In this document: positions 34,141-43,378 of the stretch, one piece after another
Layout of the letters: each line of letters opens with the position of its first letter
How positions within the stretch are numbered: the first letter of the stretch is position 1
Assembly (NCBI RefSeq): GCF_036924525.1
Contig: NZ_JAZHRU010000001.1
Coordinates: 1,145,001-1,209,000, forward strand
Direction of reading: 5' to 3'
DNA length: 64,000 nucleotides
From: Bradyrhizobium sp. AZCC 1719
GTDB taxonomy: Bacteria; Pseudomonadota; Alphaproteobacteria; Rhizobiales; Xanthobacteraceae
Notes under the pieces: model-generated
Databases searched by the model: none
What the model was told of the DNA's origin: nothing
The model's input: only the letters and a program-made list of their open reading frames with translations
Made by a program: the position numbers and the translations under genes

Positions 34141-35079
34141 ATGTCCGCATTCGACAAGTATCCGCTGGGGAAGCCCGCTTTCGTTACCCATATTCTGGAT
34201 CGCGCCGCGCATCTGCGCACCAATGACGAAAAACTGTTCGCGCTGGAGAACCAGCGCAACGCCAGCGCCTATGTGATCTACCGTGACTCGCTTCTGGTGA
34301 AGCAGGAGGCGGACGGGCCGCGCGTGCTGCTCGGCATCGAAGAGGCCGTGAAGCTCGGCGCCAATCCCGGCACGATCTTTCTGGGCCTGCGCGACGGCGC
34401 GCCGGTGTTCGGCATGGGTATTTCGGCGGCGGCCGTGGAGAAGCTGATGACGCGCGACGGTGTCGCCGTGACCGAGCTGCGCGGCATGGCCATGCAGGGC
34501 ACGGTGCCGCCAGAACAACTCTCCGCGATCGCGATGGCCAAATCGATGGTGACCTGGCATCAGCGCCACGGCTATTGCGCCAATTGCGGTACCCGCACCG
34601 CGATGAAGGAAGGCGGCTGGAAGCGCGAGTGCCCGAGCTGCAAAGCCGAGCACTTTCCGCGCACCGATCCGGTCGTAATCATGCTGGTCACGCACGGCGA
34701 TCGATGCCTGCTCGGCCGGCAGAAGCAGTTCATGCCTGGAATGTGGTCATGCCTCGCCGGCTTCGTCGAAGCGGCCGAGACGATCGAGGACGCGGTCTGC
34801 CGGGAAATTTTCGAGGAATCCGGCATTCGTTGCACCGACGTGAGCTATTACATGACGCAGCCGTGGCCCTATCCGTCATCGCTGATGATCGGATGTTCCG
34901 CGCGCGCGCTCAACGAGGAGATCGTAGTTGACCGCGCAGAGCTTGAGGACGCGCGCTGGTTCGATCGCGCCGAGGTCGCCCTCATGCACAAGCGCCAGCA
35001 TCCTGACGGCCTGTTTGCCGCGCATCCCTTCGCGATCGCGCATCATTTGATCGGCCAATGGTTGCATGGCCGGGGATAA
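34141..35079 (+). CDS. nudC: NAD(H) pyrophosphatase / NAD-RNA decapping enzyme
   Basis: A 312-aa Nudix hydrolase. The zinc ribbon CANCGTRTAM...CPSCKAEHFPRTDP is followed by the Nudix box (GFVEAAETIEDAVCREIFEE) and the NADH-specific element TQPWPYPSSLMIG, which matches the family's SQPWPFPxS. It cleaves NADH to NMNH and AMP and can remove NAD caps from RNA. It is tightly linked to the HIT gene upstream, suggesting coordinated nucleotide turnover. Confidence 0.96.
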   Translation: MSAFDKYPLGKPAFVTHILDRAAHLRTNDEKLFALENQRNASAYVIYRDSLLVKQEADGPRVLLGIEEAVKLGANPGTIFLGLRDGAPVFGMGISAAAVEKLMTRDGVAVTELRGMAMQGTVPPEQLSAIAMAKSMVTWHQRHGYCANCGTRTAMKEGGWKRECPSCKAEHFPRTDPVVIMLVTHGDRCLLGRQKQFMPGMWSCLAGFVEAAETIEDAVCREIFEESGIRCTDVSYYMTQPWPYPSSLMIGCSARALNEEIVVDRAELEDARWFDRAEVALMHKRQHPDGLFAAHPFAIAHHLIGQWLHGRG

Positions 35080-35137
35080 CTGCGCGTAGCGGGGAACCGG
35101 CGTCTGCTTGCTCGATTAACTGGGGACTTGAACGGAC

Positions 35138-36115
35138 ATGACGGATTCACGCATGAACTTTCAGGACAAGGCGCCGAAAATACCCCCGCGTGTCCTCTGC
35201 ATCGGCATGCCGGTGCGTGACCTCACTTTTCATACGCCGGGCGTTCCCGGGCGCGGTTCCAAGGAGAACGCCACCGCATTCGACGAAATCTGCGGCGGCA
35301 ACGCGCTCAATGGCGCGATCGGCATCGTTCGGCTCGGTGGCCGCGCCTCGATTTGCGGGCCGATGGGCGATGCCAGGGAAACATCGAGCCGCTTCATCTT
35401 CGAACAAATGGCGCATGAGGGCATCGAAACAAAACATCTGATCCACATGCCGGGGCTGGTGACGCCGATCTCGGCGGTGATGATCGATCCTTCCGGCGAG
35501 CGCACCATCGTGACCTTCCGCGATCCGAACCTGTGGCATGTGAAGTTGCCCGACTTCGACACGCTGCTGGACGATTGCGCCGCCATTCTCACCGAGAGCC
35601 GCTGCGCGGAATTCTGCACCGAGCTCTGCGCCGAGGCGGTCCGGCGCGGCATTCCCGTCATCGTCGACGTCGATCGCGCGATGTCGATGCGCGAGGGACT
35701 GTTGAACGCCTCCACCCACCTGGTGTTCTCGAGCGAGCCGCTGCAGGAAACCGCAGACGTTAGCGACGATGCCCAGGCGCTGAAGAAAATTGCAAAGCTG
35801 ACCCCCTCATTTCTGGCGGGAACCCGAGGCCCGAGGGGCACGATCTGGCTCGACGAGAACGGCGGCATCCAGGAAACCCCGGCTTTCCCGGTGCATACGG
35901 TAGACACCCTGGGCGCCGGCGACGTGTTCCACGGCGCGTTTGCGCTCGCGATCACCGAGAACCAGGAATTACGGCAGGCGCTCCGATTCGCCTCCGCCGC
36001 GGCAGCGCTGAAATGCACCCGCTTCGGGGGGGCCTTCGCAGCCCCACAACGTGCTGAAGTTGAAGAGTTTTTGACCCACGGCCAAGCTGCAGGCCAGGCT
36101 TCGACCGACCACTAG
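35138..36115 (+). CDS. PfkB-family sugar kinase
   Basis: A 325-aa ribokinase-like enzyme. The N-terminal substrate motif is CGGNALNGAIGIVRLGG and the C-terminal ATP/anion-hole signature is DTLGAGDVFHGAFAL with the catalytic Asp. It resembles sulfofructose/KDG-type PfkB kinases in length but the sugar cannot be assigned. It is followed on the same strand by an Lrp-type regulator with its own operator region. Confidence 0.9.
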   Translation: MTDSRMNFQDKAPKIPPRVLCIGMPVRDLTFHTPGVPGRGSKENATAFDEICGGNALNGAIGIVRLGGRASICGPMGDARETSSRFIFEQMAHEGIETKHLIHMPGLVTPISAVMIDPSGERTIVTFRDPNLWHVKLPDFDTLLDDCAAILTESRCAEFCTELCAEAVRRGIPVIVDVDRAMSMREGLLNASTHLVFSSEPLQETADVSDDAQALKKIAKLTPSFLAGTRGPRGTIWLDENGGIQETPAFPVHTVDTLGAGDVFHGAFALAITENQELRQALRFASAAAALKCTRFGGAFAAPQRAEVEEFLTHGQAAGQASTDH

Positions 36116-36125
36116 CGACTTGCTA

Positions 36126-36140
36126 TAGAAGAATTTTCTA
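36126..36140. promoter_or_regulatory. Lrp-type operator
   Basis: TAGAAGAATTTTCTA matches the E. coli Lrp consensus YAGHAWATTWTDCTR at 13 of 15 positions and is a near-palindrome. A second imperfect palindrome, ATATGAGGT...ACCTTTCATAT (36142-36167), follows at once. Both lie just upstream of the Lrp/AsnC gene, consistent with autoregulation. Confidence 0.5.
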
Positions 36141-36181
36141 TATATGAGGTGATCAGACCTTTCATATGGAACATTCTTCTC

Positions 36182-36682
36182 ATGACCGACCTAGCCGTTC
36201 AACTCCCTGAAGCCAGCCGCCGGCTGGATGCCATCGACCGCAAGATCCTGACCGTGCTGCAGGAGGACGCCTCGCTATCGGTTGCCGAGATTGGGGACCG
36301 GGTTGGGCTGTCGTCGACGCCGTGCTGGAAGCGGATCCAGCGGCTGGAGGCCGATGGCGTGATCCTGCGCCGGGTCGCGCTGGTCGACCAGAACAAGATC
36401 GGGCTCGGCATTTCCGTGTTCGTCTCGGTCGAGAGCGCCGACCATTCCGAGGCCTGGCTGCGAAAGTTCGCCGACGCCGTCAGCGCCATGCCCGAGGTGA
36501 TGGAGTTTTATCGGATGGCCGGCGACGTCGATTACATGCTGCGCGTCGTGGTCGCCGATATGGCGAGCTATGACGTGTTCTACAAAAAGCTGATCAGCGC
36601 CGTGCCGCTGAAGAACGTCACCTCGCGGTTTGCGATGGAGAAGATCAAGTCGGTGACCGCACTGCCAGTGCCGGCGGCGTAA
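36182..36682 (+). CDS. Lrp/AsnC family transcriptional regulator
   Basis: A 166-aa regulator: winged helix at ~12-70 (LDAIDRKILTVLQEDASLS, recognition helix VGLSSTPCWKRIQRLE) and a RAM effector domain (~75-155, VFVSVESADHSEAWL, GDVDYMLRVVV). The ATG at 36182 is preferred over the open frame from 36149. Its operator-like palindromes lie in the 60 bp upstream. The effector is probably an amino acid, identity unknown; the PfkB gene upstream is a possible but unproven target. Confidence 0.93.
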   Translation: MTDLAVQLPEASRRLDAIDRKILTVLQEDASLSVAEIGDRVGLSSTPCWKRIQRLEADGVILRRVALVDQNKIGLGISVFVSVESADHSEAWLRKFADAVSAMPEVMEFYRMAGDVDYMLRVVVADMASYDVFYKKLISAVPLKNVTSRFAMEKIKSVTALPVPAA

Positions 36683-36710
36683 GGGCGATCACGCGACCAT
36701 TCACTCCGCT

Positions 36711-36810
36711 GTCGTCACCCGCGAAAGCGGGTGACCCAGTATTCCAGAGACGTCAGCGATAGAACCGAGAAGCCGCGGCGTACTGGGTCCCCCGCCTTCG
36801 CGGGGAAGAC
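36711..36810. repeat. Family A palindromic repeat, copy 7
   Basis: GTCGTCACCCGCGAAAGCGG...ACCCAGTATTCCAGAG, then GCGTACTGGGTCCCCCGCC...CGGGGAAGAC. The inner CAGTATTCCAGAG is shared with copy 5 and with the GIY-YIG element. It lies between the Lrp gene and the convergent phosphohexomutase. Confidence 0.85.
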
Positions 36811-36840
36811 AACGGTGAGCGCGGCAACGATGCGCCCCCT

Positions 36841-38340
36841 TCAAATCTTCTGGTTATACTCACCCACTTCCGGATGCGTGCGCAGCACGGAATCCATCGC
36901 CTCGAACATGTCGCGCATGCGCGCCTCACTCACCGGGCTCTCGACCACGACCACCAGTTCCGGCTTGTTCGATGAGGCCCGCACCAGGCCCCAGCTTCCG
37001 TCCTCGACGGTGACGCGCACGCCATTGACGGTGACGAGATCGCGAATCTTCTGGCCGGCGACCTTGTCGCCCTTCTTCTGCAGCGCTTCGAAATGTTTCA
37101 CCACGGCGTCGGCGACGCCGTATTTGGCCTCGTCGGCGCAATGCGGCGACATGGTCGGCGACGACCAGGTTTTCGGCAGCGCGTTCTTCAGGTCCGCCAT
37201 CGACTTATCAGGCGCGCGATCGAGCATCTCGCAGATCGCAATTGCCGAGACCAAGCCGTCGTCATAGCCGCGGCCGAACGGCTTGTTGAAGAAGAAGTGG
37301 CCTGATTTTTCGAAACCTGCCAGCGCGCCCATCTCGTTGGTGCGGCGCTTCATGTAGGAATGGCCGGTTTTCCAGTAGGCCGTTTTCGCGCCCTGCTTCT
37401 GCAGCACCGGATCCGTGACGAACAATCCCGTCGATTTCACGTCGACCACGAATTGCGCTTCCTTGTGGATCGCCGACATGTCGCGCGCCAGCATCACGCC
37501 GACCTTGTCGGCGAAGATTTCCTCGCCGGTATTGTCAACGACGCCGCAGCGGTCGCCGTCGCCGTCGAAGCCCAGGCCCACATCGGCCTTGTGCTTGAGC
37601 ACGGCGTCGCGAATCGCGTGCAGCATCTCCATGTCTTCCGGATTCGGATTGTACTTCGGAAACGTGTGGTCGAGCTCGGTGTCGAGCGGGATCACTTCGC
37701 AGCCGATCGCCTCCAAAACCTGCGGCGCGAACGCGCCCGCGGTGCCGTTGCCGCAGGCGGCAACAACCTTCAGCTTGCGTTTCAGCTTGGAACGGCTGGT
37801 GAGATCGGCGATATAGCGCGCCGGAAAGTTCTCGTGGAATTGATAAGAGCCGCCGACCCTGTTCCTGAAATCAGCGTTGAGCACGATCTCTTTCAGCCGC
37901 GTCATCTCGTCGGGGCCGAAGGTGAGCGGGCGGTTGGCACCCATCTTGACGCCGGTCCAGCCATTGTCGTTGTGCGAGGCGGTGACCATGGCGACGCAGG
38001 GCACGTCGAGATCGAACTGCGCGAAATAGGCCATCGGCGTCACCGCGAGCCCGATGTCGTGCACCTTGCAGCCCGCGGCCATCAGGCCGGAAACCAGCGC
38101 GTATTTGATCGAGGCTGAATAGCCGCGGAAATCGTGGCCGGTGACGATTTCCTGTTTGACCCCGAGTTCCGCAATCAGCGCACCGAGCCCCATGCCCAGC
38201 GCCTGAACGCCCATCAAATTGATTTCCTTCTCGAACAGCCAGCGCGCGTCGTATTCGCGGAAACCAGTCGCCTTCACCATCGGCCCGGATTCGAAGTCAT
38301 AGGTATTCGGAACCAGCACGGATTTGGGCTTCGGGAACAT
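36841..38340 (-). CDS. Phosphomannomutase/phosphoglucomutase
   Basis: A 499-aa alpha-D-phosphohexomutase. The phosphoserine loop is TASHNDNGW, the metal loop DGDGDRCGVVD, the sugar-binding loop EKSGHFFF (GFEKSGH), and the phosphate-binding loop near the C-terminus is RASSNKPELVVVVE. It interconverts hexose 1- and 6-phosphates for envelope polysaccharides. With the UDP-glucose dehydrogenase at 42 kb it suggests nearby supply of sugar nucleotides, although they are separate transcripts. Confidence 0.94.
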   Translation of the reverse strand: MFPKPKSVLVPNTYDFESGPMVKATGFREYDARWLFEKEINLMGVQALGMGLGALIAELGVKQEIVTGHDFRGYSASIKYALVSGLMAAGCKVHDIGLAVTPMAYFAQFDLDVPCVAMVTASHNDNGWTGVKMGANRPLTFGPDEMTRLKEIVLNADFRNRVGGSYQFHENFPARYIADLTSRSKLKRKLKVVAACGNGTAGAFAPQVLEAIGCEVIPLDTELDHTFPKYNPNPEDMEMLHAIRDAVLKHKADVGLGFDGDGDRCGVVDNTGEEIFADKVGVMLARDMSAIHKEAQFVVDVKSTGLFVTDPVLQKQGAKTAYWKTGHSYMKRRTNEMGALAGFEKSGHFFFNKPFGRGYDDGLVSAIAICEMLDRAPDKSMADLKNALPKTWSSPTMSPHCADEAKYGVADAVVKHFEALQKKGDKVAGQKIRDLVTVNGVRVTVEDGSWGLVRASSNKPELVVVVESPVSEARMRDMFEAMDSVLRTHPEVGEYNQKI

Positions 38341-38457
38341 GGGATGGCCTTGTCATGAAAGCGAGGGAACCGCAGCCATAGCGAAAGCGCAGGCCGGGCG
38401 AAAGGCGGGCCGCCGCGTTTTGACGGTCAATTGCGGCGGTTTGGTAGCCGGGTAACC

Positions 38458-38973
38458 TTACTGTTCCAGCACCATTCTGCCGTTGGCATATTCGAAGCGC
38501 TTCAGCTTCGACAGGAACGACAGGCCGAGCAGGTTTTCGGACAGCGCCTCGTCCGGCAGCACCACGGCATCAACGTCGCGCACCACGAGGCCGCCGAGTT
38601 CGATCATCGCAAGCCGCGTACGCGCGGCCTTGATGGTGCCGTTGGCGGTGGTGACGGTCGCGTTGTAGTCGCTGCGCGAGGGACGCAGGCCAAAGCGGGC
38701 CGCCGACTTTTCGTTCAACGCCACCAGCGAGGCGCCGGTATCGACCATGAAGTTGATGCGTTGCCCATCGATGCGGCCGTCGGTCTGGAAATGGCCGCGC
38801 GCATCGCGGGGAATGTCGAGGCTGCGACCGGAGGCTTGCGCGACCGTTTGCACGGGAGCCTTTTTCGGCGACGTACTGGCGGAGGCCGAGGTCGGCGACA
38901 TCTTGTCTGCCATCTGCGCCATGTAGGTGCCGAGGCCGATCAGGACGGCGGCAAGGATCATCAGGTTACGCAT
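38458..38973 (-). CDS. Retropepsin-like aspartic protease (TIGR02281 type)
   Basis: A 171-aa membrane-anchored protein: helix MRNLMILAAVLIGLGTYMAQ, a Ser/Thr-rich linker, then a single-lobe aspartic protease with INFMVDTGASLVALNEKSA as the active-site DTGA motif and a final LLGLSFLSKLKRFEYANG. It would act as a dimer in the periplasm. The ATG at 38973 is preferred over the GTG at 38976. Substrates of this family are unknown. Confidence 0.9.
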   Translation of the reverse strand: MRNLMILAAVLIGLGTYMAQMADKMSPTSASASTSPKKAPVQTVAQASGRSLDIPRDARGHFQTDGRIDGQRINFMVDTGASLVALNEKSAARFGLRPSRSDYNATVTTANGTIKAARTRLAMIELGGLVVRDVDAVVLPDEALSENLLGLSFLSKLKRFEYANGRMVLEQ

Positions 38974-39135
38974 CACGCCACACTCGACTGCCAGACCGCC
39001 GATATCACCACGCCGGCCGCGAAATCGCGACTAACGGCGATGACCGGGCGTGCCATTTTGACGAAAAGGATGAGTGAAGTGTTAACGGGGCGTCCTGAAC
39101 CTCGCCCCGCTTGCGGGGAGAGGGAGCTCAAGCCC

Positions 39136-41760
39136 TCACGTCCCGCGCGGCTTGACCCGGCGGGTCGGCAGCGCATTTGCCGGGTCTTCCGGCCAGGGAT
39201 GACGGGGATAACGGCCGCGCAGGTCGGAGCGCACGGCGGCATAGCTGCCGCGCCAAAAACCTGGAAGGTCGCGCGTCACCTGCACAGGGCGTTGTGCCGG
39301 GGACAGCAATTCCAGCACCAGCGGCACCTTGCCTTTGGCGATCGAAGGATGGGTGTTGAGCCCGAACAGTTCCTGCAGGCGTACAGCAATGGTCGGGCCC
39401 TGCTCGGCCTCGTAGTCGATCGCCAACATGGTGCCGGTCGGCGCCTCGAAATGCGTCGGCGCCTCGCGCTCCAGCCGCGCGCGCAATTCCCATGGCAACA
39501 GCATCATCAGCGTATCCGAGAGATCGCCGGAGGAAAAATCCTTCAGCGAGGTCTTGTCGTGGAGCGCCGGCACCAGCCAGTTCTCGGCTTCGGCTGCCAG
39601 CGCAGCATCCGACAGATCGGGCCAGCTCTCACCTTCCGCCTTGCGCAGGAACATCACACGGTCACGCCACTGCTTCAGGGATTTCGACCATGGCAGCTTG
39701 TCGAGCCCCGCGGCGACCAAGCCCGCAGCGAAGATGCGTGCGGTCTCTGCCGACGGCGACAGCGCCATCGGCGCTTCCGACAGCGTGATTGCGTGCAGCG
39801 TCCGCTTGCGGCGGGCACGCAGCGCCATCGCGCCGCGATCGAACGAAATCTCTTCGGTGCTTTCGATCTGATCGGCGAAATGCGCTTCGATATCTTCTTG
39901 CGCGATCGGTGCCGCCAGCAGAATGCGCCCCTGGGCTGCGGTGCCGGTCAGTTCGGCGACCGCGATATAGGGCGCGCGCCCCAGCGACGAGCCTTGCTCG
40001 ACGGCGGCGCCACGACCGTTGGCGAGCACGAAACTGCCGTTGCCGCGGTTGCGGGCGACCCGATCGGGGAAGGCAAGCGCGAGCATGAGGCCGGTGGAGA
40101 GTTCTGCGTTAGGGACGCGAGACTGCCCGGGCTCCCCTCCCCCTTGCGGGGTCCGAGGCGAGCGAAGCTCGCTCTCGAGGTTGGGGGAAGGGGTAAGCCC
40201 AGGAAAGACTACCCGTGTGGACCCCTCTCCCCGGCCCTCCCCCGCAAGGGGGGAGGGAGAAGAGAGAGCACGCTCCTCGGCCCCCACCTGCTGCGCCCAT
40301 CGCTGGGCGAGACTGCGCGCGCTGGAAGCGCGCGACGAGCGGTCGCGGCGGAACTGATCGAGCCTGACGTCGAGATCGACGCTGTCGCCGCCGAGGCCGC
40401 GTTCGGTGAGAACAGCGGCGATTTCGGCGGCCTCCTCGCCCGCGCCCAGCCGGTGCGAATCCACGATCATGCGCGCCAGCCGTGGCGGCAGCGCCAGAGC
40501 CCGAAGGCTCTTGCCCTCTGCGGTGATGCGGCCGTCGCTATCGAGAGCACCGAGCTCGAGAAGCAGGCTCCCCGCTTCCTTCAGCGCCGGCGCCGGCGGG
40601 GGATCGAGAAACGCCAGCGTCGCCGGATCGCGGACGCCCCATTGCGCGAGATCGAGCACCAGCGAGGATAGATCGGCCGAGAGAATTTCCGGCTGGGTGT
40701 AGGCGGCGAGCGAAGCCGTCTGCGGCTCGTCCCACAGCCGGTAGCACACGCCGGGCTCGGTGCGGCCGGCGCGGCCGCGGCGCTGGTCGACCGCGGCGCG
40801 CGAGGCGCGCACGGTCTCGAGCCGCGTCAGGCCGATATCGGGCTCGTAACGCGGCACCCGCGCCAGGCCGGAATCGACGACGATGCGGACGCCCTCGATG
40901 GTCAGCGAGGTCTCGGCGATCGAAGTTGCCAGCACGACTTTGCGTTGGCCCTTCGGCGCCGGCGCGATGGCGCGGTCCTGCACGGCGGCCTCCAGCGCGC
41001 CGAACAGCGGCACGATCTCGACGCTTGCGTCATGAACCCGCTCGCCGAGAAAATTCTGCGTACGGCGGATTTCGGCGGCGCCTGGTAGAAATGCCAGCAC
41101 CGAGCCGGGATCGGCGCGCAGCGCGGTCGCGATCGCATCCGCCATCTGCCGCTCGATGGGTGCGTCCGCCTTGCGGCCGAGATAACGTGTCTCCACCGCA
41201 AACGCGCGGCCTTCGCTGGCAACCACTGGTGCATCCCCGAGCAGTTTGCCGACCCTTGCGCCGTCGAGCGTTGCCGACATTACGAGGATACGCAGGTCCT
41301 CGCGCAGGCCGGTCTGCGCATCGCGGGCGAGCGCGAGCCCCAGATCGGCGTCGAGCGAACGCTCGTGGAATTCGTCGAACAGCACGGCGGCGACGCCGTT
41401 CAATTCGGGATCATCGAGAATCTGGCGCGAGAAGATTCCCTCGGTGACCACCTCGATCCGGGTCGCGCGCGAGATCTTGGAGCCGAAGCGGACGCGATAG
41501 CCGACGGTCTCCCCTGCCCGCTCGCCGAGCGTCCGCGCCATTCGTTCGGCGCTGGCCCGCGCCGCGATCCGCCGCGGCTCCAGCATGATGATCTTCTTGT
41601 CCTTCAGCCAGGGCGCATCGAGCAGCGCGAGCGGCACCCGCGTGGTCTTGCCGGCACCGGGAGGGGCCACCAGCACCGCGGTGTTGCTAGCCGAAAGCGT
41701 GCGATCGAGTTCATCGAGCACGGCATCAATCGGCAGAGGCGTGTCGAAGGTAAGAGGCAA
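39136..41760 (-). CDS. hrpB: ATP-dependent helicase HrpB
   Basis: An 874-aa DEAH-box helicase. Motif I is VAPPGAGKTTR (32-42), Ia LEPRRIAARA, II DEFHER, III SATLDG, V ATSIAETSLTI and VI QRRGRAGRTEPG, followed by HA2/OB-type and HrpB-specific C-terminal regions. The start is TTG, 13 bp from a family-A repeat. Residues ~499-543 (containing SSPSPLAGEGRGEG) are a translated family-D repeat inserted in frame, absent from what I expect of HrpB proteins. Biological role in alphaproteobacteria is unclear. Confidence 0.95.
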   Translation of the reverse strand: MPLTFDTPLPIDAVLDELDRTLSASNTAVLVAPPGAGKTTRVPLALLDAPWLKDKKIIMLEPRRIAARASAERMARTLGERAGETVGYRVRFGSKISRATRIEVVTEGIFSRQILDDPELNGVAAVLFDEFHERSLDADLGLALARDAQTGLREDLRILVMSATLDGARVGKLLGDAPVVASEGRAFAVETRYLGRKADAPIERQMADAIATALRADPGSVLAFLPGAAEIRRTQNFLGERVHDASVEIVPLFGALEAAVQDRAIAPAPKGQRKVVLATSIAETSLTIEGVRIVVDSGLARVPRYEPDIGLTRLETVRASRAAVDQRRGRAGRTEPGVCYRLWDEPQTASLAAYTQPEILSADLSSLVLDLAQWGVRDPATLAFLDPPPAPALKEAGSLLLELGALDSDGRITAEGKSLRALALPPRLARMIVDSHRLGAGEEAAEIAAVLTERGLGGDSVDLDVRLDQFRRDRSSRASSARSLAQRWAQQVGAEERALSSPSPLAGEGRGEGSTRVVFPGLTPSPNLESELRSPRTPQGGGEPGQSRVPNAELSTGLMLALAFPDRVARNRGNGSFVLANGRGAAVEQGSSLGRAPYIAVAELTGTAAQGRILLAAPIAQEDIEAHFADQIESTEEISFDRGAMALRARRKRTLHAITLSEAPMALSPSAETARIFAAGLVAAGLDKLPWSKSLKQWRDRVMFLRKAEGESWPDLSDAALAAEAENWLVPALHDKTSLKDFSSGDLSDTLMMLLPWELRARLEREAPTHFEAPTGTMLAIDYEAEQGPTIAVRLQELFGLNTHPSIAKGKVPLVLELLSPAQRPVQVTRDLPGFWRGSYAAVRSDLRGRYPRHPWPEDPANALPTRRVKPRGT
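40131..40266. repeat. Family D-type palindromic repeat inside hrpB
   Basis: Arms CTCCCTCCCCCTTGCGGG-type at both ends in inverted orientation (left CTCCCCTCCCCCTTGCGGGG, right CCCCCGCAAGGGGGGAGGG), with inner hairpin GCGAGCGAAGCTCGC. It adds about 45 codons to hrpB without shifting the frame or adding a stop. A single related arm, CGCCCCGCTTGCGGGGAGAG-like, lies just past the hrpB stop near 39104-39125. Confidence 0.8.
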
Positions 41761-41772
41761 TATCTCTCATCC

Positions 41773-41867
41773 GTCATCACCCGCGAAAGCGGGTGATCCA
41801 GTAAACGCAGACGTTGCTGATCGCAAAGACCGGGAGTACTGGATACCCCGCCTGCGCGGGGTATGAC
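41773..41867. repeat. Family A palindromic repeat, copy 8
   Basis: GTCATCACCCGCGAAAGCGG...ATCCAGTA, a ~33-nt centre, then GAGTACTGGATACCCCGCC...GGGGTATGAC. It fills the gap between hrpB and the UDP-glucose dehydrogenase gene. Confidence 0.9.
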
Positions 41868-41881
41868 AACTGTGGTTGCGG

Positions 41882-43198
41882 CTACTTCCGAGTCTGAGCC
41901 GCCCGCCCGACGCTATCATAGATGAAGCCATGGGCCTCCATGTCTTCGGAGCGGTAGATGTTGCGCAAGTCGACCACGACAGGCTGCGCCATTGCGCCCT
42001 TGATCCGATCCAGATCGAGCGCGCGGTACTGCACCCATTCGGTGACGAGGACCATGGCGTCGGCGCCCTTCACGCATTCATAGGGGTCGTCGCAATATTC
42101 GATCTCGGGCAGCTCCTTCTTCGCCTGCTCCATGCCAACCGGATCGTGCGCGCGCACTTTCGCGCCCATGTCGAGCAGGCCGGTGACGAGCGGAATCGAC
42201 GGCGCCTCGCGCATGTCGTCGGTGTCGGGCTTGAAGGTGAGGCCGAGCACCGCGACCGTCTTGCCGCGCAGGTTGCCGGCGGCATTCGACACCTTGCGCG
42301 CCATCGCGCGCTTTCTGATGTCGTTGACGCCGAGCACGGCCTCGACGATGCGCAGTTGCACGTCATGATCCTGAGCGATCTTGACCAGCGCGCGGGTATC
42401 CTTCGGAAAGCAGGAGCCGCCGAAGCCCGGCCCCGCATGCAGGAATTTCGAGCCGATGCGGTTGTCAAGCCCGATGCCGCGCGCGACTTGCTGCACGTCG
42501 GCGCCGACCTTTTCCGAGAGATCGGCAATCTCGTTGATGAAGGTGATCTTGGTGGCAAGGAACGCGTTGGCCGCGTATTTGATCAGTTCGGCGGTGCGCC
42601 GCGCCGTGAACATCAACGGCGCCTGGTTGAGCGACAGCGGCCGGTAGACGTCACCGAGCACCTTGCGCCCGCGTTCGTCGTCGGTCCCGACCACGATACG
42701 GTCGGGGAATTTGAAGTCGCGGATCGCGGCGCCCTCGCGCAAAAATTCCGGATTGGAGGCGACCACGACGTCGGCCGACGGATTGGCCTCGCTGATCAAT
42801 CGTTCGACCTCATCGCCAGTGCCGACCGGCACGGTCGATTTGGTCACCACCACCGTGAAGCCCGACAGCGCCGCCGCGATCTCGCGCGCGGCGCTGTAGA
42901 CGTAAGTGAGGTCGGCATGGCCGTCGCCACGCCGCGAGGGCGTCCCGACGGCGATGAACACGGCGTCGGCTTCCGCCACCGGCGCGGTCAGGTCGGTGGT
43001 GAAATCCAGCCGCTTGGCCCTGACGTTGGAGGCCACCAGCGCGTCGAGCCCAGGCTCGAAAATCGGGATCTCACCTCGGTGCAGGGCTTCGATCTTGCCG
43101 GCGTCCTTGTCCACGCAGGTGACCTGGTGGCCGAAATCGGCAAAGCAGGCGCCGGATACCAGCCCCACATAGCCCGTGCCAATCATGGCGATTCGCAT
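41882..43198 (-). CDS. UDP-glucose 6-dehydrogenase
   Basis: A 438-aa NAD-dependent enzyme making UDP-glucuronate from UDP-glucose. The Rossmann motif is MIGTGYVGLVSGACFADFGH, the catalytic Cys lies in GPGFGGSCFPKDT, and the C-terminal UDP-binding domain has GLTFKPDTDDMREAPS. It supplies glucuronate for exopolysaccharide or capsule. The next gene, on the opposite strand, encodes a membrane acyltransferase that could modify such polymers. Confidence 0.95.
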   Translation of the reverse strand: MRIAMIGTGYVGLVSGACFADFGHQVTCVDKDAGKIEALHRGEIPIFEPGLDALVASNVRAKRLDFTTDLTAPVAEADAVFIAVGTPSRRGDGHADLTYVYSAAREIAAALSGFTVVVTKSTVPVGTGDEVERLISEANPSADVVVASNPEFLREGAAIRDFKFPDRIVVGTDDERGRKVLGDVYRPLSLNQAPLMFTARRTAELIKYAANAFLATKITFINEIADLSEKVGADVQQVARGIGLDNRIGSKFLHAGPGFGGSCFPKDTRALVKIAQDHDVQLRIVEAVLGVNDIRKRAMARKVSNAAGNLRGKTVAVLGLTFKPDTDDMREAPSIPLVTGLLDMGAKVRAHDPVGMEQAKKELPEIEYCDDPYECVKGADAMVLVTEWVQYRALDLDRIKGAMAQPVVVDLRNIYRSEDMEAHGFIYDSVGRAAQTRK

Positions 43199-43378
43199 GA
43201 AAACAATCCGTATTTGATGGTTAACGCCAATCCCGATTTTGCAGGCGTCTTAGAGCATTTTTCATCAAAGGGGAAACCGGAAAAAGCGCCCGATCCCGGC
43301 ATGTGATTTGTATGGATAAAGAAGAAAGCAACGGATCGGGCCGAAGATGCGGCCGCCTCGCGCCGAAAAGGGACACCG

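Noticed and set aside
38431..40671. 746-codon open frame on the plus strand
   Set aside because: It lies antisense to hrpB and the retropepsin gene; its translation is Arg/His/Gln-rich with no domain, typical of a shadow frame in high-GC DNA.
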